From: Bacteroidota bacterium
GTDB lineage: Bacteria > Bacteroidota > Bacteroidia > Bacteroidales > Lentimicrobiaceae
Reading direction: 5' to 3'
Assembly: GCA_023441805.1 (NCBI GenBank)
Contig: JAEZNO010000001.1
Coordinates: 186,001 to 250,000 of the forward strand
DNA length: 64,000 nucleotides
Part shown: piece by piece, positions 46,960 through 55,687 of the stretch
Position numbering within the stretch: the stretch's first letter is position 1
Layout of the letters: the number at the start of each line of letters is the position of its first letter
Notes under the pieces: generated by a model
Databases searched by the model: none
Told to the model about the DNA's origin: nothing
What the model saw: the letters and a program-made list of their open reading frames with translations, nothing else
Translations under genes and position numbers: made by a program

Positions 46960-47268
46960 GATAACAGAATCCATCCAATTGAAGAGAGGCTGTCCTGGTA
47001 GGACGGCCTTTTTTATTGATTTTTAAGCTTGTGCAACTGATTATAAGAATGGTCGGCAGAACAAATATTTTACCTTTGTAATCCCGCATAACAAGTTATT
47101 GGATCTTGTAATTTGATTCTTGTTTTATTATCTTAGCAATAATCTCGTATTTCATAGAAACAAATGGTGCATAAATAGAGTTAAATTCAAAGAAGTGCAT
47201 CAGTTATCATTTTATGAACCAGAGACTTACTAAATTCAATTGATAGTGAATCATAAATATAATATCAG
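46960..47268. other. Intergenic region between mdh and the sirtuin gene
   Basis: After the mdh terminator the remaining 250 bases are AT-rich, contain no coding frame of note, and must hold the promoter of the sirtuin-FKBP pair. No convincing -33/-7 pair was found by eye. Confidence 0.4.
46987..47014 (+). terminator. Rho-independent terminator of mdh
   Basis: AGGCTGTCC (46987-46995) pairs with GGACGGCCT (47001-47009), one wobble pair, around the loop TGGTA. A run of six T's follows. It lies 28 bases after the mdh stop. Confidence 0.88.
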
Positions 47269-47994
47269 ATGAAAGAGTCGCTAGTAGTATTAACCGGAGC
47301 AGGAATAAGTGCTGAAAGTGGATTAAAAACTTTCAGAGATTCAGATGGTTTATGGGAAGAATATGATGTAATGGAAGTAGCTTCATACAGTGGATGGTTA
47401 AGAAATCCTTCCCTTGTAATGGATTTTTACAATAAAAGAAGAAGTCAGCTTAAGAATGCCCAGCCCAATGCTGCTCATTATGCAATTGCCGAACTTGAAA
47501 ACAAATACGATGTTCATGTTATAACACAAAATGTTGATGACCTGCATGAAAGAGCCGGTTCAACCAATGTACTGCATCTTCATGGTGAATTGACAAAAGT
47601 GCGTAGTGTGAAATATCCTGAGCTGGTATATACTATAGGATATAACGATGTGAAACTTGGTGATTTATGTGAAAAGGGTGAGCAACTCAGACCTCATATA
47701 GTATGGTTTGGTGAAGAAGTCCCGCTGATAGAAAGAGCAGCTGAAATTGTAAGTCAGGCATCGTATCTTCTTATTATTGGTACGTCGATGCAGGTTTATC
47801 CTGCTGCAGGTTTGATACACTTTAAACCTGAACATTGTACGGTATATATTATTGATCCCAAAGCGGACAATACTTACTCGTCGAACACACTTATTATTAA
47901 AGAGAAAGCTGGTAAGGCTGTTCCAACGCTTGTTAAACAACTACTAACTAATACTACTTATATTGAAGAAGATAACACTCGGAAAACCCAATGA
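47269..47994 (+). CDS. Sir2 family NAD-dependent protein deacylase lacking the zinc cysteines
   Basis: 241 residues. LTGAGISAESGLKTFRD, TQNVDDLHERAGS and the catalytic histidine in LHLHGEL are intact, as is IVWFGEEVP. The two CxxC pairs of the structural zinc site are missing; that region (VRSVKYPELVYTIGYND) has a single cysteine further on (GDLCEKG). I recall a Bacteroidota group of sirtuins with this property. It would remove acyl groups from lysines, with Acs as a classic substrate. Its stop overlaps the start of the FKBP gene (ATGA). Confidence 0.88.
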   Translation: MKESLVVLTGAGISAESGLKTFRDSDGLWEEYDVMEVASYSGWLRNPSLVMDFYNKRRSQLKNAQPNAAHYAIAELENKYDVHVITQNVDDLHERAGSTNVLHLHGELTKVRSVKYPELVYTIGYNDVKLGDLCEKGEQLRPHIVWFGEEVPLIERAAEIVSQASYLLIIGTSMQVYPAAGLIHFKPEHCTVYIIDPKADNTYSSNTLIIKEKAGKAVPTLVKQLLTNTTYIEEDNTRKTQ

Positions 47995-48446
47995 ACTCAC
48001 TGCGATTATTATATCTGATAATTGTCGTTACTATTTTTACGGCATGTAGTAAAGATGACGACCTAAAAGAACACGATGATAAACTTATTCGCGATTATCT
48101 CAAAGAAGAAAATCTGACTGCTCAGAAAACATCATCGGGCTTATATTACATAATCACGAACCCTGGTTTTGCTCCTAAACCAACTATTAACTCAACTGTC
48201 ACAGTTCATTATACCGGATATCTGTTAAATCACAACATTTTTGACACTACTGAAGGAAGTGAAGCTGCAAGATTTAAATTGACTGATGTAATAGAAGGAT
48301 TTAGCGAAGGATTACAATTATTCGGTGAAGGTGGTAAAGGAACAATTCTCATCCCATCGTATCTTGGTTATGGAAGTGCAATTTTACCCGGAATACCTGC
48401 TAACTCCGTTCTCATATTTGAAATACATTTGATTAATGTGGATTGA
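47991..48446 (+). CDS. FKBP-type peptidyl-prolyl isomerase lipoprotein
   Basis: 151 residues. Signal peptide with lipobox (VTIFTAC, C19) and an acidic patch after it (SKDDDLKEHDD). The FKBP domain follows: TVTVHYTGYLLNHNIFDTT, EGFSEGLQLFGEGGKGTILIP, LPGIPANSVLIFEIHLI. The conserved aromatic pocket is mostly kept. It would assist folding of proteins in the periplasm or at the surface. It shares a four-base overlap with the sirtuin gene, so it is cotranscribed, although the two proteins act in different compartments. Confidence 0.9.
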   Translation: MNSLRLLYLIIVVTIFTACSKDDDLKEHDDKLIRDYLKEENLTAQKTSSGLYYIITNPGFAPKPTINSTVTVHYTGYLLNHNIFDTTEGSEAARFKLTDVIEGFSEGLQLFGEGGKGTILIPSYLGYGSAILPGIPANSVLIFEIHLINVD

Positions 48447-48492
48447 GAAAAGTTAGTAAATGTTAATTAGCACTGATTTTTGGCAAAAAATG

Positions 48493-48523
48493 TTTGCTTC
48501 TTTGTTATTACAGGTTATATTTG
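48493..48523 (+). promoter_or_regulatory. Consensus Bacteroidota promoter for recX-prfB
   Basis: TTTG (48493-48496), exactly 19 bases, then TATATTTG (48516-48523): a full match to TTTG-N19-TAnnTTTG. The recX start is 31 bases downstream. Confidence 0.75.
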
Positions 48524-48554
48524 CAACATAATTTAATGTTTAATACAATTCAAT

Positions 48555-49022
48555 ATGACCGGACTAAAAAAAGAAATCGCTAAGATACGCCGTTGGTGCG
48601 CAATGCAAGAACGTTGCCTTGTTGAGGCAAAAATCCATGCTCTTGCTGTTGGTTTAAGTGATAAAGAAGCTGACCAAGCTATTCAAACTCTTATTGAAGA
48701 GGGCTTTATTGATGAAGAACGATACGCTAAAATTTATGCCGGAAGTAAATTCAGAAATAAAAATTGGGGACGCGCCCGTATTATTGGTGAACTCAGAGCC
48801 AGGCAGGTACCTGAGGAAACTATCAAAGCAGGCTTGAGCGAAATCGATGAAACTGAATATCGTGAACGAATTGTTGAAATGATAAAGCATAAAATCGCTG
48901 TTACTGACCGCTCAAACATTGTTCTTTTTAAACATCGAATCGCTAAACCGGCTATTGCTAAAGGTTATGAAATTGAGCTGGTTAATCAGATCATCGATGA
49001 ATTGATCAAGGAGAAGAAGTAA
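48555..49022 (+). CDS. recX: Regulatory protein RecX
   Basis: 155 residues, helical throughout. RRWCAMQERCLVEAKIHAL, EEGFIDEERYAKIYAGSKFRNKNWGRARIIGELRA and VPEETIKAGLSEID match the three-helix repeats of RecX. It binds RecA filaments and limits their activity. RecA is not in this window. prfB begins two bases after its stop (ATG at 49025), so the two form one transcript from a consensus promoter. Confidence 0.88.
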   Translation: MTGLKKEIAKIRRWCAMQERCLVEAKIHALAVGLSDKEADQAIQTLIEEGFIDEERYAKIYAGSKFRNKNWGRARIIGELRARQVPEETIKAGLSEIDETEYRERIVEMIKHKIAVTDRSNIVLFKHRIAKPAIAKGYEIELVNQIIDELIKEKK

Positions 49023-49024
49023 AT

Positions 49025-50120
49025 ATGGTTCAGAAAGAACAAATTAGTGACCTAAAAAAAAGACTGGATGCTTTAAGGAGGTTTCTTTGACATTGATGCG
49101 AAAATCAAATTGATCAGTGAAGAAGAAGCCATTTCTCACCAACCTGATTTCTGGAACGATCCCAAAAAGGCCGAAGCACTTTTAAAATCCATACAGGAAA
49201 AGAAAAAGTGGACGGTCGACTATGAGGCTGCAACTGTAGCTTTTGAAGATCTTAATGTTATGTATGACTTCTTCGAGGCAGAGGAAGCCACTGAGCATGA
49301 CCTTGACCAGCAATATAAAATTGCACTCGGGAAAATTGAAGATCTTGAGCTACGCAACATGCTCGGAAATGAAGAAGACCACCTGAATGCAATTCTCCAG
49401 ATCAATGCAGGTGCCGGTGGTACTGAAAGTAACGACTGGGCTGCTATGCTTATGCGCATGTATATCAGATTCGGTGAACGAAATAATTATAAGGTCAGAG
49501 AGCTTGATATGCACGAAGGCGATGTTGCCGGTATTAAATCAGTCACCCTTGAATTTGAAGGTGAAGATGCATTTGGTTACCTGAAGAGCGAAAATGGAGT
49601 GCACCGTCTTGTCAGATTATCACCATTCGATTCCGCAAATAAACGACATACTTCATTCGCTTCGGTTTATGTTTACCCGGTGGTGGACGACCGCATTGAT
49701 ATTCAGATAAATCCGTCGGATATCACATGGGATACATTCAGGTCAAGTGGTCCCGGGGGACAGAATGTAAATAAAGTAGAAACAGCAGTTCGTCTTCGGC
49801 ATGAACCCTCAGGTATCATCATTGAGTGCCAGGTAACCCGATCACAAGGGCAGAATAGAGAGAAAGCTCTCCAGATGCTGAAATCACAATTATACGAAAT
49901 TGAATTGCGTAAAAAAAATGAAGCAATTGCCGCTATTGAAGGTAAAAAGAAGAAAATCGAGTGGGGTTCACAGATTCGCAGTTATGTTTTACATCCATAC
50001 AAGCTGGTAAAAGATCTTCGCACTGATTACGAAACTTCCGATACAACCGGAGTTTTGGATGGTGATCTAAATGATTTCATCAAATCGTATTTGATGGAAT
50101 TTGGCCGGGAAGGCATATAA
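49025..50120 (+). CDS. prfB: Peptide chain release factor 2, with programmed +1 frameshift
   Basis: 364 residues after frameshifting. Frame 1 runs from the ATG at 49025 for 21 codons to CTT TGA; reading resumes one base later as GAC ATT GAT and stays open to 50120. The release-factor motifs are present: tripeptide anticodon SPF (RLSPFDS) and the catalytic GGQ in SGPGGQNVNK. RF2 reads UGA and UAA. The in-frame UGA gives autoregulation: low RF2 favours the shift. Taking the long second frame alone would lose the conserved N-terminus. Follows recX by two bases. Confidence 0.95.
49076..49091 (+). promoter_or_regulatory. RF2 +1 frameshift site
   Basis: An internal Shine-Dalgarno AGGAGG (49076-49081), three bases, then CTTTGAC (49085-49091). 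This is the classical arrangement: slippery CTT codon, UGA stop with C as the following base, and a short spacer to the stimulatory SD. Confidence 0.95.
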
Positions 50121-50304
50121 TCTTTATCATATGGTGAAGTTCAATGCTTGCACTTGCAATAGCATTGGCATTGCTATTTAGATATACTGATATCTATATA
50201 TATAATATTTGATATATAGCTGATGTGGCTGTCGAAAATTCAGAAAAGCCTGATTTTCTTGCAATAAAAATACCAAAACATTTCGTCATTCAGAAAATCA
50301 TCTC

Positions 50305-50312
50305 TACTTTTG
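50305..50312 (+). promoter_or_regulatory. Bacteroidota -7 element for the mce-mmd operon
   Basis: TACTTTTG matches TAnnTTTG, 15 bases before the mce start codon; TTTC about 20 bases upstream is a weak -33. Confidence 0.5.
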
Positions 50313-50327
50313 CCAAAAATTTAAGAG

Positions 50328-50741
50328 ATGAAACCTACACATATTGAACACATTGGTATTGCGGTTAAGAACCTTGAAGATAGTATTGCATACTATGAAA
50401 ACGTTTTAGGGTTAAAGTGCTATGCAGTTGAGGAAGTAACCGATCAAAAAGTAAAGACAGCATTTTTTATGGTTGGTCAGACTAAGATTGAGCTTCTTGA
50501 ATCAACTGACCCGGAAGGTCCTATTGGTAAATTTATAGAGAAAAAAGGCGAAGGGATTCATCATATTGCATTTGCAGTTAATGATCTTGAGAAAGTTTTG
50601 GATGAAACAGCATCAAAAGGGGTACAGTTGATTGATAAGCAACCCAGAAAAGGTGCTGAGGGTATGCATATTGCATTTTTGCATCCAAAATCAACCTTTG
50701 GAGTACTTACCGAATTCTGTGAAGATAAGTCAAAACAATAA
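50328..50741 (+). CDS. mce: Methylmalonyl-CoA epimerase
   Basis: 137 residues, a vicinal-oxygen-chelate protein of two beta-alpha-beta-beta-beta modules. HIEHIGIAVKNLEDSIAYYENVLG and GEGIHHIAFAVNDLEKVLDE carry the metal-binding histidines, with glutamates in KIELLES and GVLTEF. It interconverts (R)- and (S)-methylmalonyl-CoA, linking the mutase to the decarboxylase. It is the first gene of the unit and lies 12 bases before mmdA. Confidence 0.95.
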   Translation: MKPTHIEHIGIAVKNLEDSIAYYENVLGLKCYAVEEVTDQKVKTAFFMVGQTKIELLESTDPEGPIGKFIEKKGEGIHHIAFAVNDLEKVLDETASKGVQLIDKQPRKGAEGMHIAFLHPKSTFGVLTEFCEDKSKQ

Positions 50742-50753
50742 AATTCTAATAAC

Positions 50754-52313
50754 ATGGCTTTTGAGCAAAAGATTAAAGAGCTTCTCGATAAACGGGAACA
50801 GGCAAAACTGGGTGGAGGTCAAAAAAGAATTGATGCCCAACATGCAAAAGGAAAATTAACAGCACGTGAAAGAATTGAATTGCTGCTTGATGAAGGCAGT
50901 TTTGCTGAGTTTGATATGTTTGTGACACACCGTTCCACTAATTTCGGTATCGACAAACAGGAGTTCCTTTCTGATGGAGTAGTAACCGGACATGGAACTA
51001 TTGATGGACGTATAGTCTATGTTTTCTCTCAGGATTTCACCGTATTCGGAGGATCATTATCCGAAACCTTTGCTAATAAGATCTGTAAAGTAATGGATCA
51101 GGCAATGAAAGTTGGTGCTCCGGTTATTGGTATCAACGATTCAGGTGGAGCTCGTATTCAGGAAGGTGTAAACAGTCTTGCCGGATATGCTGAGATATTT
51201 GAACGCAATATTCTGGCATCAGGTGTGGTTCCGCAAATTTCTGCAATTTTTGGTCCGTGCGCCGGGGGCGCTGTTTATTCACCTGCTCTTACTGATTTCA
51301 TCCTGATGACAAAAGGTACCAGTAATATGTTTGTTACCGGGCCAAAAGTTGTAAAGACAGTAACCGGTGAGGTTGTCACAGAGGAAGAACTTGGTGGTGC
51401 CATGGTACATGGAAGCAAATCAGGTATCTCGCATTTTGTTGCCGATGATGAAAAAGAAGGTATTGCCCTCATCAGAAAATTAATTAGCTATTTACCTCAG
51501 AACAATCTCGAAGATCCCCCATTAGTTCCTTGTGCTGATCCAATCGACCGTCTTGAAGATTCACTAAACTTTATAATCCCCGTTAACCCAAATAAACCTT
51601 ATGATGTTAAGGATATAATTCATTCAATCGTGGATAATGGAGAATTCCTGGAAATCCAAAGACATTTTGCTCCAAATATAGTTATTGGTTACGGTCACTT
51701 CAATGGTATGTCGGTAGGTATTGTTGCTAACCAGCCTAATTACCTCGCCGGGGTACTCGACATAAACGCTTCAAGGAAAGCTGCCCGCTTTGTCAGGTTC
51801 TGCGATGCTTTCAATATTCCGATACTAACGTTGGTTGATGTTCCGGGATTCTTACCGGGAACTGCTCAGGAGTATGGGGGAATTATTACCCACGGAGCCA
51901 AATTGCTTTATGCTTACGGTGAGGCAACTGTTCCTAAGGTTACAGTAGTACTTCGTAAAGCATATGGCGGTGCATATTGTGTGATGAGTTCAAAACATCT
52001 TCGCGGTGATATGAACTTCGCATGGCCGGGTGCTGAAATTGCAGTTATGGGTCCAAAGGGAGCTATTGAGATACTTCAGAGTAAAAAGCTTGCCGAAATT
52101 ACCGATCCAAAAGAAAGAGAAGAATTCCTTGTTAAGAGTGAGGAGGAATACAAAGACAAATTCGCAAATCCGTACAATGCCGCAAAATATGGTTACATCG
52201 ATGATATAATTGAACCACGCAATACACGATTCCGTGTAATCAGGGCATTCCAGGCTTTGGCAACCAAGAAGGATGTTAATCCGCCTAAGAAACATTCAAA
52301 CTTACCATTGTAA
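50754..52313 (+). CDS. mmdA: Methylmalonyl-CoA decarboxylase alpha (carboxyltransferase) subunit
   Basis: 519 residues. Crotonase-fold carboxyltransferase of the PccB/MmdA type: INDSGGARIQEGVNSL, FGPCAGGAVYSPALTDF (N-lobe oxyanion site), VDVPGFLPGTAQEYGGIITHGAKLLYAY and RKAYGGAYCVMSSKHLRGD (C-lobe). Alone it could be a carboxylase subunit, but the sodium-pump subunits encoded downstream mark it as the decarboxylase. It moves the carboxyl group of methylmalonyl-CoA onto biotin, giving propionyl-CoA. It is cytoplasmic and membrane associated. Confidence 0.93.
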   Translation: MAFEQKIKELLDKREQAKLGGGQKRIDAQHAKGKLTARERIELLLDEGSFAEFDMFVTHRSTNFGIDKQEFLSDGVVTGHGTIDGRIVYVFSQDFTVFGGSLSETFANKICKVMDQAMKVGAPVIGINDSGGARIQEGVNSLAGYAEIFERNILASGVVPQISAIFGPCAGGAVYSPALTDFILMTKGTSNMFVTGPKVVKTVTGEVVTEEELGGAMVHGSKSGISHFVADDEKEGIALIRKLISYLPQNNLEDPPLVPCADPIDRLEDSLNFIIPVNPNKPYDVKDIIHSIVDNGEFLEIQRHFAPNIVIGYGHFNGMSVGIVANQPNYLAGVLDINASRKAARFVRFCDAFNIPILTLVDVPGFLPGTAQEYGGIITHGAKLLYAYGEATVPKVTVVLRKAYGGAYCVMSSKHLRGDMNFAWPGAEIAVMGPKGAIEILQSKKLAEITDPKEREEFLVKSEEEYKDKFANPYNAAKYGYIDDIIEPRNTRFRVIRAFQALATKKDVNPPKKHSNLPL

Positions 52314-52329
52314 TAAGGAGAAATGTTGT

Positions 52330-53217
52330 ATGAATAATCATGTAATTAAGATACTTGCAACAGTTATTGCAGTGTTTCTCTTATATTCTCCTGACACAAC
52401 GTATGGTCAGAGTGGTGCAGACCTGAGAATCAACGAGATACTTGTTTATAACGACTCAAACTACGTTGACGATTACGGGATGAGAAACTCCTGGATTGAG
52501 ATATTCAACTCAGCCTATAATACAGTCAATATGGCCGGGATGTATCTCACCAATGATCCAAAGAATCCTAAAAAGTACTGGATTCCTACAGGAGATCCCA
52601 TAACTAAAATTTCATCTAGAAATTATCTTGTATTTTTTGCCGATAATAATCCGACAAGAGGTATCCTGCACTTAAATTTCACATTGGCAGATACAAATTA
52701 CCTTGCATTGTATGATGTTAACGGGCGTACATTACTTGATGAAATTACCTGGCCGGCGCAGAAACCAGATGTTTCGTATGGTAGGGAAAATGACGGATCA
52801 TCCAATTTTGTATTCCTTGATAAGACAACTCCAAAAGCAAATAACTATACCGGGGTTATAGTTACTGCAGGAGAGCAATTCGTAAAATTTGACCCATATG
52901 GTATCGGAATGGCATTTATTGCCATGTCGGTAGTTTTTATAGCTCTAATCCTTCTTTATTTTGTCTTTAAGAATACAAGAAGAATATATGGATTAGACCT
53001 CAGGAAGCTTTTCAAAAAGGATGAGAAAGCAATGCCTGTAATTTCGGAAGAAACAGATATTGCCGGAGAAGTGAATGCAGCAATTGCAATGGCTCTATAT
53101 CTTTATCGTTCGGAATACCATGATCATGAAGAAGCTGTGCTGACTATTAAAAAAGTTGCTCGTACATACTCTCCATGGAGTTCAAAAATATATGGATTGA
53201 GGCAGGTACCCAGATAA
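52330..53217 (+). CDS. Lamin-tail domain fused to OadG-like gamma subunit
   Basis: 295 residues from the ATG at 52330; the frame is open earlier but overlaps mmdA and lacks a signal peptide. Order: signal sequence (ending TYGQ), a lamin-tail-like domain at about 30-150 (DLRINEILVYNDSN, NSWIEIFNSA, VSYGRENDGSSNFV), one membrane helix (GIGMAFIAMSVVFIALILLYFVF, 191-213) and a cytoplasmic OadG-like tail with AIAMALYLYRSEYHD and SPWSSKIYGLRQ. The helix and tail hold the carboxyltransferase and beta subunits together. The outward domain is much larger than in enterobacterial OadG. Confidence 0.82.
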   Translation: MNNHVIKILATVIAVFLLYSPDTTYGQSGADLRINEILVYNDSNYVDDYGMRNSWIEIFNSAYNTVNMAGMYLTNDPKNPKKYWIPTGDPITKISSRNYLVFFADNNPTRGILHLNFTLADTNYLALYDVNGRTLLDEITWPAQKPDVSYGRENDGSSNFVFLDKTTPKANNYTGVIVTAGEQFVKFDPYGIGMAFIAMSVVFIALILLYFVFKNTRRIYGLDLRKLFKKDEKAMPVISEETDIAGEVNAAIAMALYLYRSEYHDHEEAVLTIKKVARTYSPWSSKIYGLRQVPR

Positions 53218-53260
53218 AATTAGCATAAGCAAGGATAGATAAATATAAAATATCAAGAGA

Positions 53261-53704
53261 ATGAAAAAATATAAATTGACCATTAATGGCAATGTTTATG
53301 ATGTAGAGATACATAATGTAGAAGAAAATATTGCCGAAATAGATGTTAATGGCACATCATATAAAGTTGAAGTCGACAGAGCAATTCAGGAAGTAAAAAC
53401 TCCAAAATTAATCCGATCAGTTAGCATTCCTTCCACTGATTCCGTTCCAAGTATTGCAAAGACTTCTAAGCCCGGCGAGCCAAAAGGTGCCGGTAATATT
53501 AAATCTCCATTGCCTGGGGTAATTCTTGAAGTTCATGTGCGCGAAGGGGATAGTGTTAAGGTCGGACAAAAGCTGATTACACTAGAGGCAATGAAGATGG
53601 AAAATAATATTAATGCAGATAAGGAAGGTCGTATCATTAGCCTTAAAGTTTCAAAAGGTGATTCAGTAATGGAAGGTGATATCCTTATTACAATAGGAGA
53701 ATAA
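53261..53704 (+). CDS. mmdC: Biotin carboxyl carrier subunit
   Basis: 147 residues. An N-terminal beta region (KLTINGNVYDVEIHNVEEN) and a flexible P/S/K-rich linker precede the biotinyl domain, with the attachment lysine K112 in LEAMKMENN. It shuttles the carboxyl group from the MmdA active site to the membrane pump, as the gamma/biotin subunit does. The sodium-pump beta gene begins directly after its stop codon, at 53705. Confidence 0.93.
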   Translation: MKKYKLTINGNVYDVEIHNVEENIAEIDVNGTSYKVEVDRAIQEVKTPKLIRSVSIPSTDSVPSIAKTSKPGEPKGAGNIKSPLPGVILEVHVREGDSVKVGQKLITLEAMKMENNINADKEGRIISLKVSKGDSVMEGDILITIGE

Positions 53705-54868
53705 ATGATGGAAGATAGCGGTTTTATTAACTTTATAAGTGAACATCTTAATCAGTTTTTCACTTACACTGCATTTGCCAATATGACCTTTGGACATATC
53801 ATCATGATATGTATCGGGCTGGCATTTATATATCTTGCAATCAGCAAAGAATATGAACCAATGCTTCTTGTGCCAATAGGCTTTGGAATGCTTGTTGGTA
53901 ATATTGCCTTTACACCTGGTTTTCAGATTGGTATTTATGAATCCGGAAGTGTTTTAAACTATCTCTATTTTGGGGTACTTCAAGGGATTTATCCCCCTCT
54001 TATCTTTCTTGGGATAGGTGCAATGACCGATTTTTCAGCGTTGATCTCTAATCCTAAATTGATGCTTATCGGTGCTGCTGCCCAGCTCGGTATATTTGGC
54101 GCTTATGCTATTGCCTTGTTACTCGGTTTTTCACCTTCTGAAGCCGGTGCTATCGGTATTATCGGTGGTGCTGACGGTCCTACAGCTATATTCCTTTCTT
54201 CTAAACTAGCACCTGATCTTTTAGGTGCAATAGCTGTATCAGCATACTCTTATATGGCTTTAGTGCCTGTAATTCAACCACCGGTAATGCGACTACTTAC
54301 AACACATAAGGAAAGAGTAATTCGCATGAGACCTCCAAGAGCCGTATCAAGGGTTGAGAAAATATTATTCCCGATAATCGGAATGTTACTTACCACTTTT
54401 ATTGTTCCATCAGGTTTGCCATTGCTCGGAATGTTGTTCTTTGGTAATTTGCTGAAAGAAAGTGGTGTTACAAAGCGATTGGCTGACACTGCTAAAGGCC
54501 CGATGATTGACATTGTTACAATCCTTATTGGTTTAACCGTTGGTGCATCAACTCAGGCTACTACATTTTTGACAGCAAAATCTGTTGGTATTTTCGCTTT
54601 AGGTGCAGCATCATTTATTATTGCAACATTCGGTGGTGTTATGTTTGTTAAAATTCTAAATTTATTCCTCAAAGAAGGTAACAAGATTAATCCTTTAATT
54701 GGTAATGCAGGTGTCTCTGCAGTACCTGATAGTGCCCGTGTCTCGCAGGTTGTTGGATTAGAGTATGACAAAACAAACCATTTGCTCATGCATGCTATGG
54801 GACCAAATGTTGCAGGAGTTATTGGAAGTGCCGTTGCTGCAGGTATCCTACTTGGATTCCTCTCATAA
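53705..54868 (+). CDS. oadB: Sodium-translocating decarboxylase beta subunit
   Basis: 387 residues, about nine to eleven membrane segments. The sodium-binding motif GGADGPTAIF includes D157, the counterpart of D203 of oxaloacetate decarboxylase. SAYSYMALVPVIQPP is the second family signature, and TVGASTQATTF lies near the C-terminus. It decarboxylates carboxybiotin and exports Na+. A second ATG at 53708 is equally possible. A strong terminator lies 95 bases downstream and closes the mce-mmd operon. Confidence 0.95.
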   Translation: MMEDSGFINFISEHLNQFFTYTAFANMTFGHIIMICIGLAFIYLAISKEYEPMLLVPIGFGMLVGNIAFTPGFQIGIYESGSVLNYLYFGVLQGIYPPLIFLGIGAMTDFSALISNPKLMLIGAAAQLGIFGAYAIALLLGFSPSEAGAIGIIGGADGPTAIFLSSKLAPDLLGAIAVSAYSYMALVPVIQPPVMRLLTTHKERVIRMRPPRAVSRVEKILFPIIGMLLTTFIVPSGLPLLGMLFFGNLLKESGVTKRLADTAKGPMIDIVTILIGLTVGASTQATTFLTAKSVGIFALGAASFIIATFGGVMFVKILNLFLKEGNKINPLIGNAGVSAVPDSARVSQVVGLEYDKTNHLLMHAMGPNVAGVIGSAVAAGILLGFLS

Positions 54869-54962
54869 AACTTTTCTGGTTGGGCAGGTAATTCTGTTCA
54901 AATGGAAATGTTATTAACTCAACTTGATTAATGGTATATCTCATTTAAGATAATTACCTTTG

Positions 54963-54993
54963 AGCCGGACAAGTCATCACTTGTCCGGCTTTT
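54963..54993 (+). terminator. Rho-independent terminator of the mce-mmd operon
   Basis: A perfect 12-base stem, AGCCGGACAAGT (54963-54974) with ACTTGTCCGGCT (54979-54990), a four-base loop, then TTTTATTTT. Confidence 0.92.
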
Positions 54994-55051
54994 ATTTTAT
55001 ATTCAATACACTATAGCTTTTGTTAATACTAATCAGAAAGTAAGAAGGAAT

Positions 55052-55669
55052 ATGCTAATCATTGGAATAGCAGGAGGGTCAGGTAGTGGAAAATCGACAG
55101 TTGTTAAACAGATCATAAAACGGCTTCCGAAAGATTCAGTAACTGTCATACCTCAGGATTCATATTATAAAGATAATGGACACCTAAGCCCTGAAGAAAG
55201 GGCAAGAATTAATTTCGATCATCCTTCCTCAATTGAATTCAGTCTGTTAATTAAACATCTTGATGAACTAAGTGAAGGAAATGAGATAGGGATGCCAATA
55301 TACAGTTATCTTACATGTGCCCGTGCTGCTGAGACTATTCCTGTTCATCCATGTGAGGTAGTTATTGTTGAGGGGATACTCATCCTTACCAATCCCCGTT
55401 TACGTGAACGATTTGATATTAAGATATTTGTAGATGCTGATCCTGATGATAGATTAATGAGAATTATCAGAAGAGACATTGAAGAGAGAGGTCGTTCATT
55501 CAGTCAGGTTCTTGACCATTATGAGAAATTTGTAAAGCCAATGCATCTGCAATTCATTGAGCCTACAAAGCGATATGCTGATATAATAGTTCCACAGGGT
55601 GGAGCCAATCATGTGGCAATTGATATTCTTACTTCCCGCATCAAAATGAATCTTCAGGCATTACGATAA
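55052..55669 (+). CDS. udk: Uridine kinase
   Basis: 205 residues. Walker A loop GIAGGSGSGKST, then QDSYYKDNGHLSPEERARINFDHP, VIVEGILIL and RRDIEERGRSFSQVLDHYEKFVKPMHLQFIEP. This is the complete signature of bacterial uridine/cytidine kinase. It makes UMP in pyrimidine salvage. An AGAAGGA ribosome binding site precedes the start, unusually strong for this genome. The DnaQ/GIY-YIG gene follows by 18 bases and is probably cotranscribed. Confidence 0.95.
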   Translation: MLIIGIAGGSGSGKSTVVKQIIKRLPKDSVTVIPQDSYYKDNGHLSPEERARINFDHPSSIEFSLLIKHLDELSEGNEIGMPIYSYLTCARAAETIPVHPCEVVIVEGILILTNPRLRERFDIKIFVDADPDDRLMRIIRRDIEERGRSFSQVLDHYEKFVKPMHLQFIEPTKRYADIIVPQGGANHVAIDILTSRIKMNLQALR

Positions 55670-55687
55670 CATTTAATACTTTGCATT

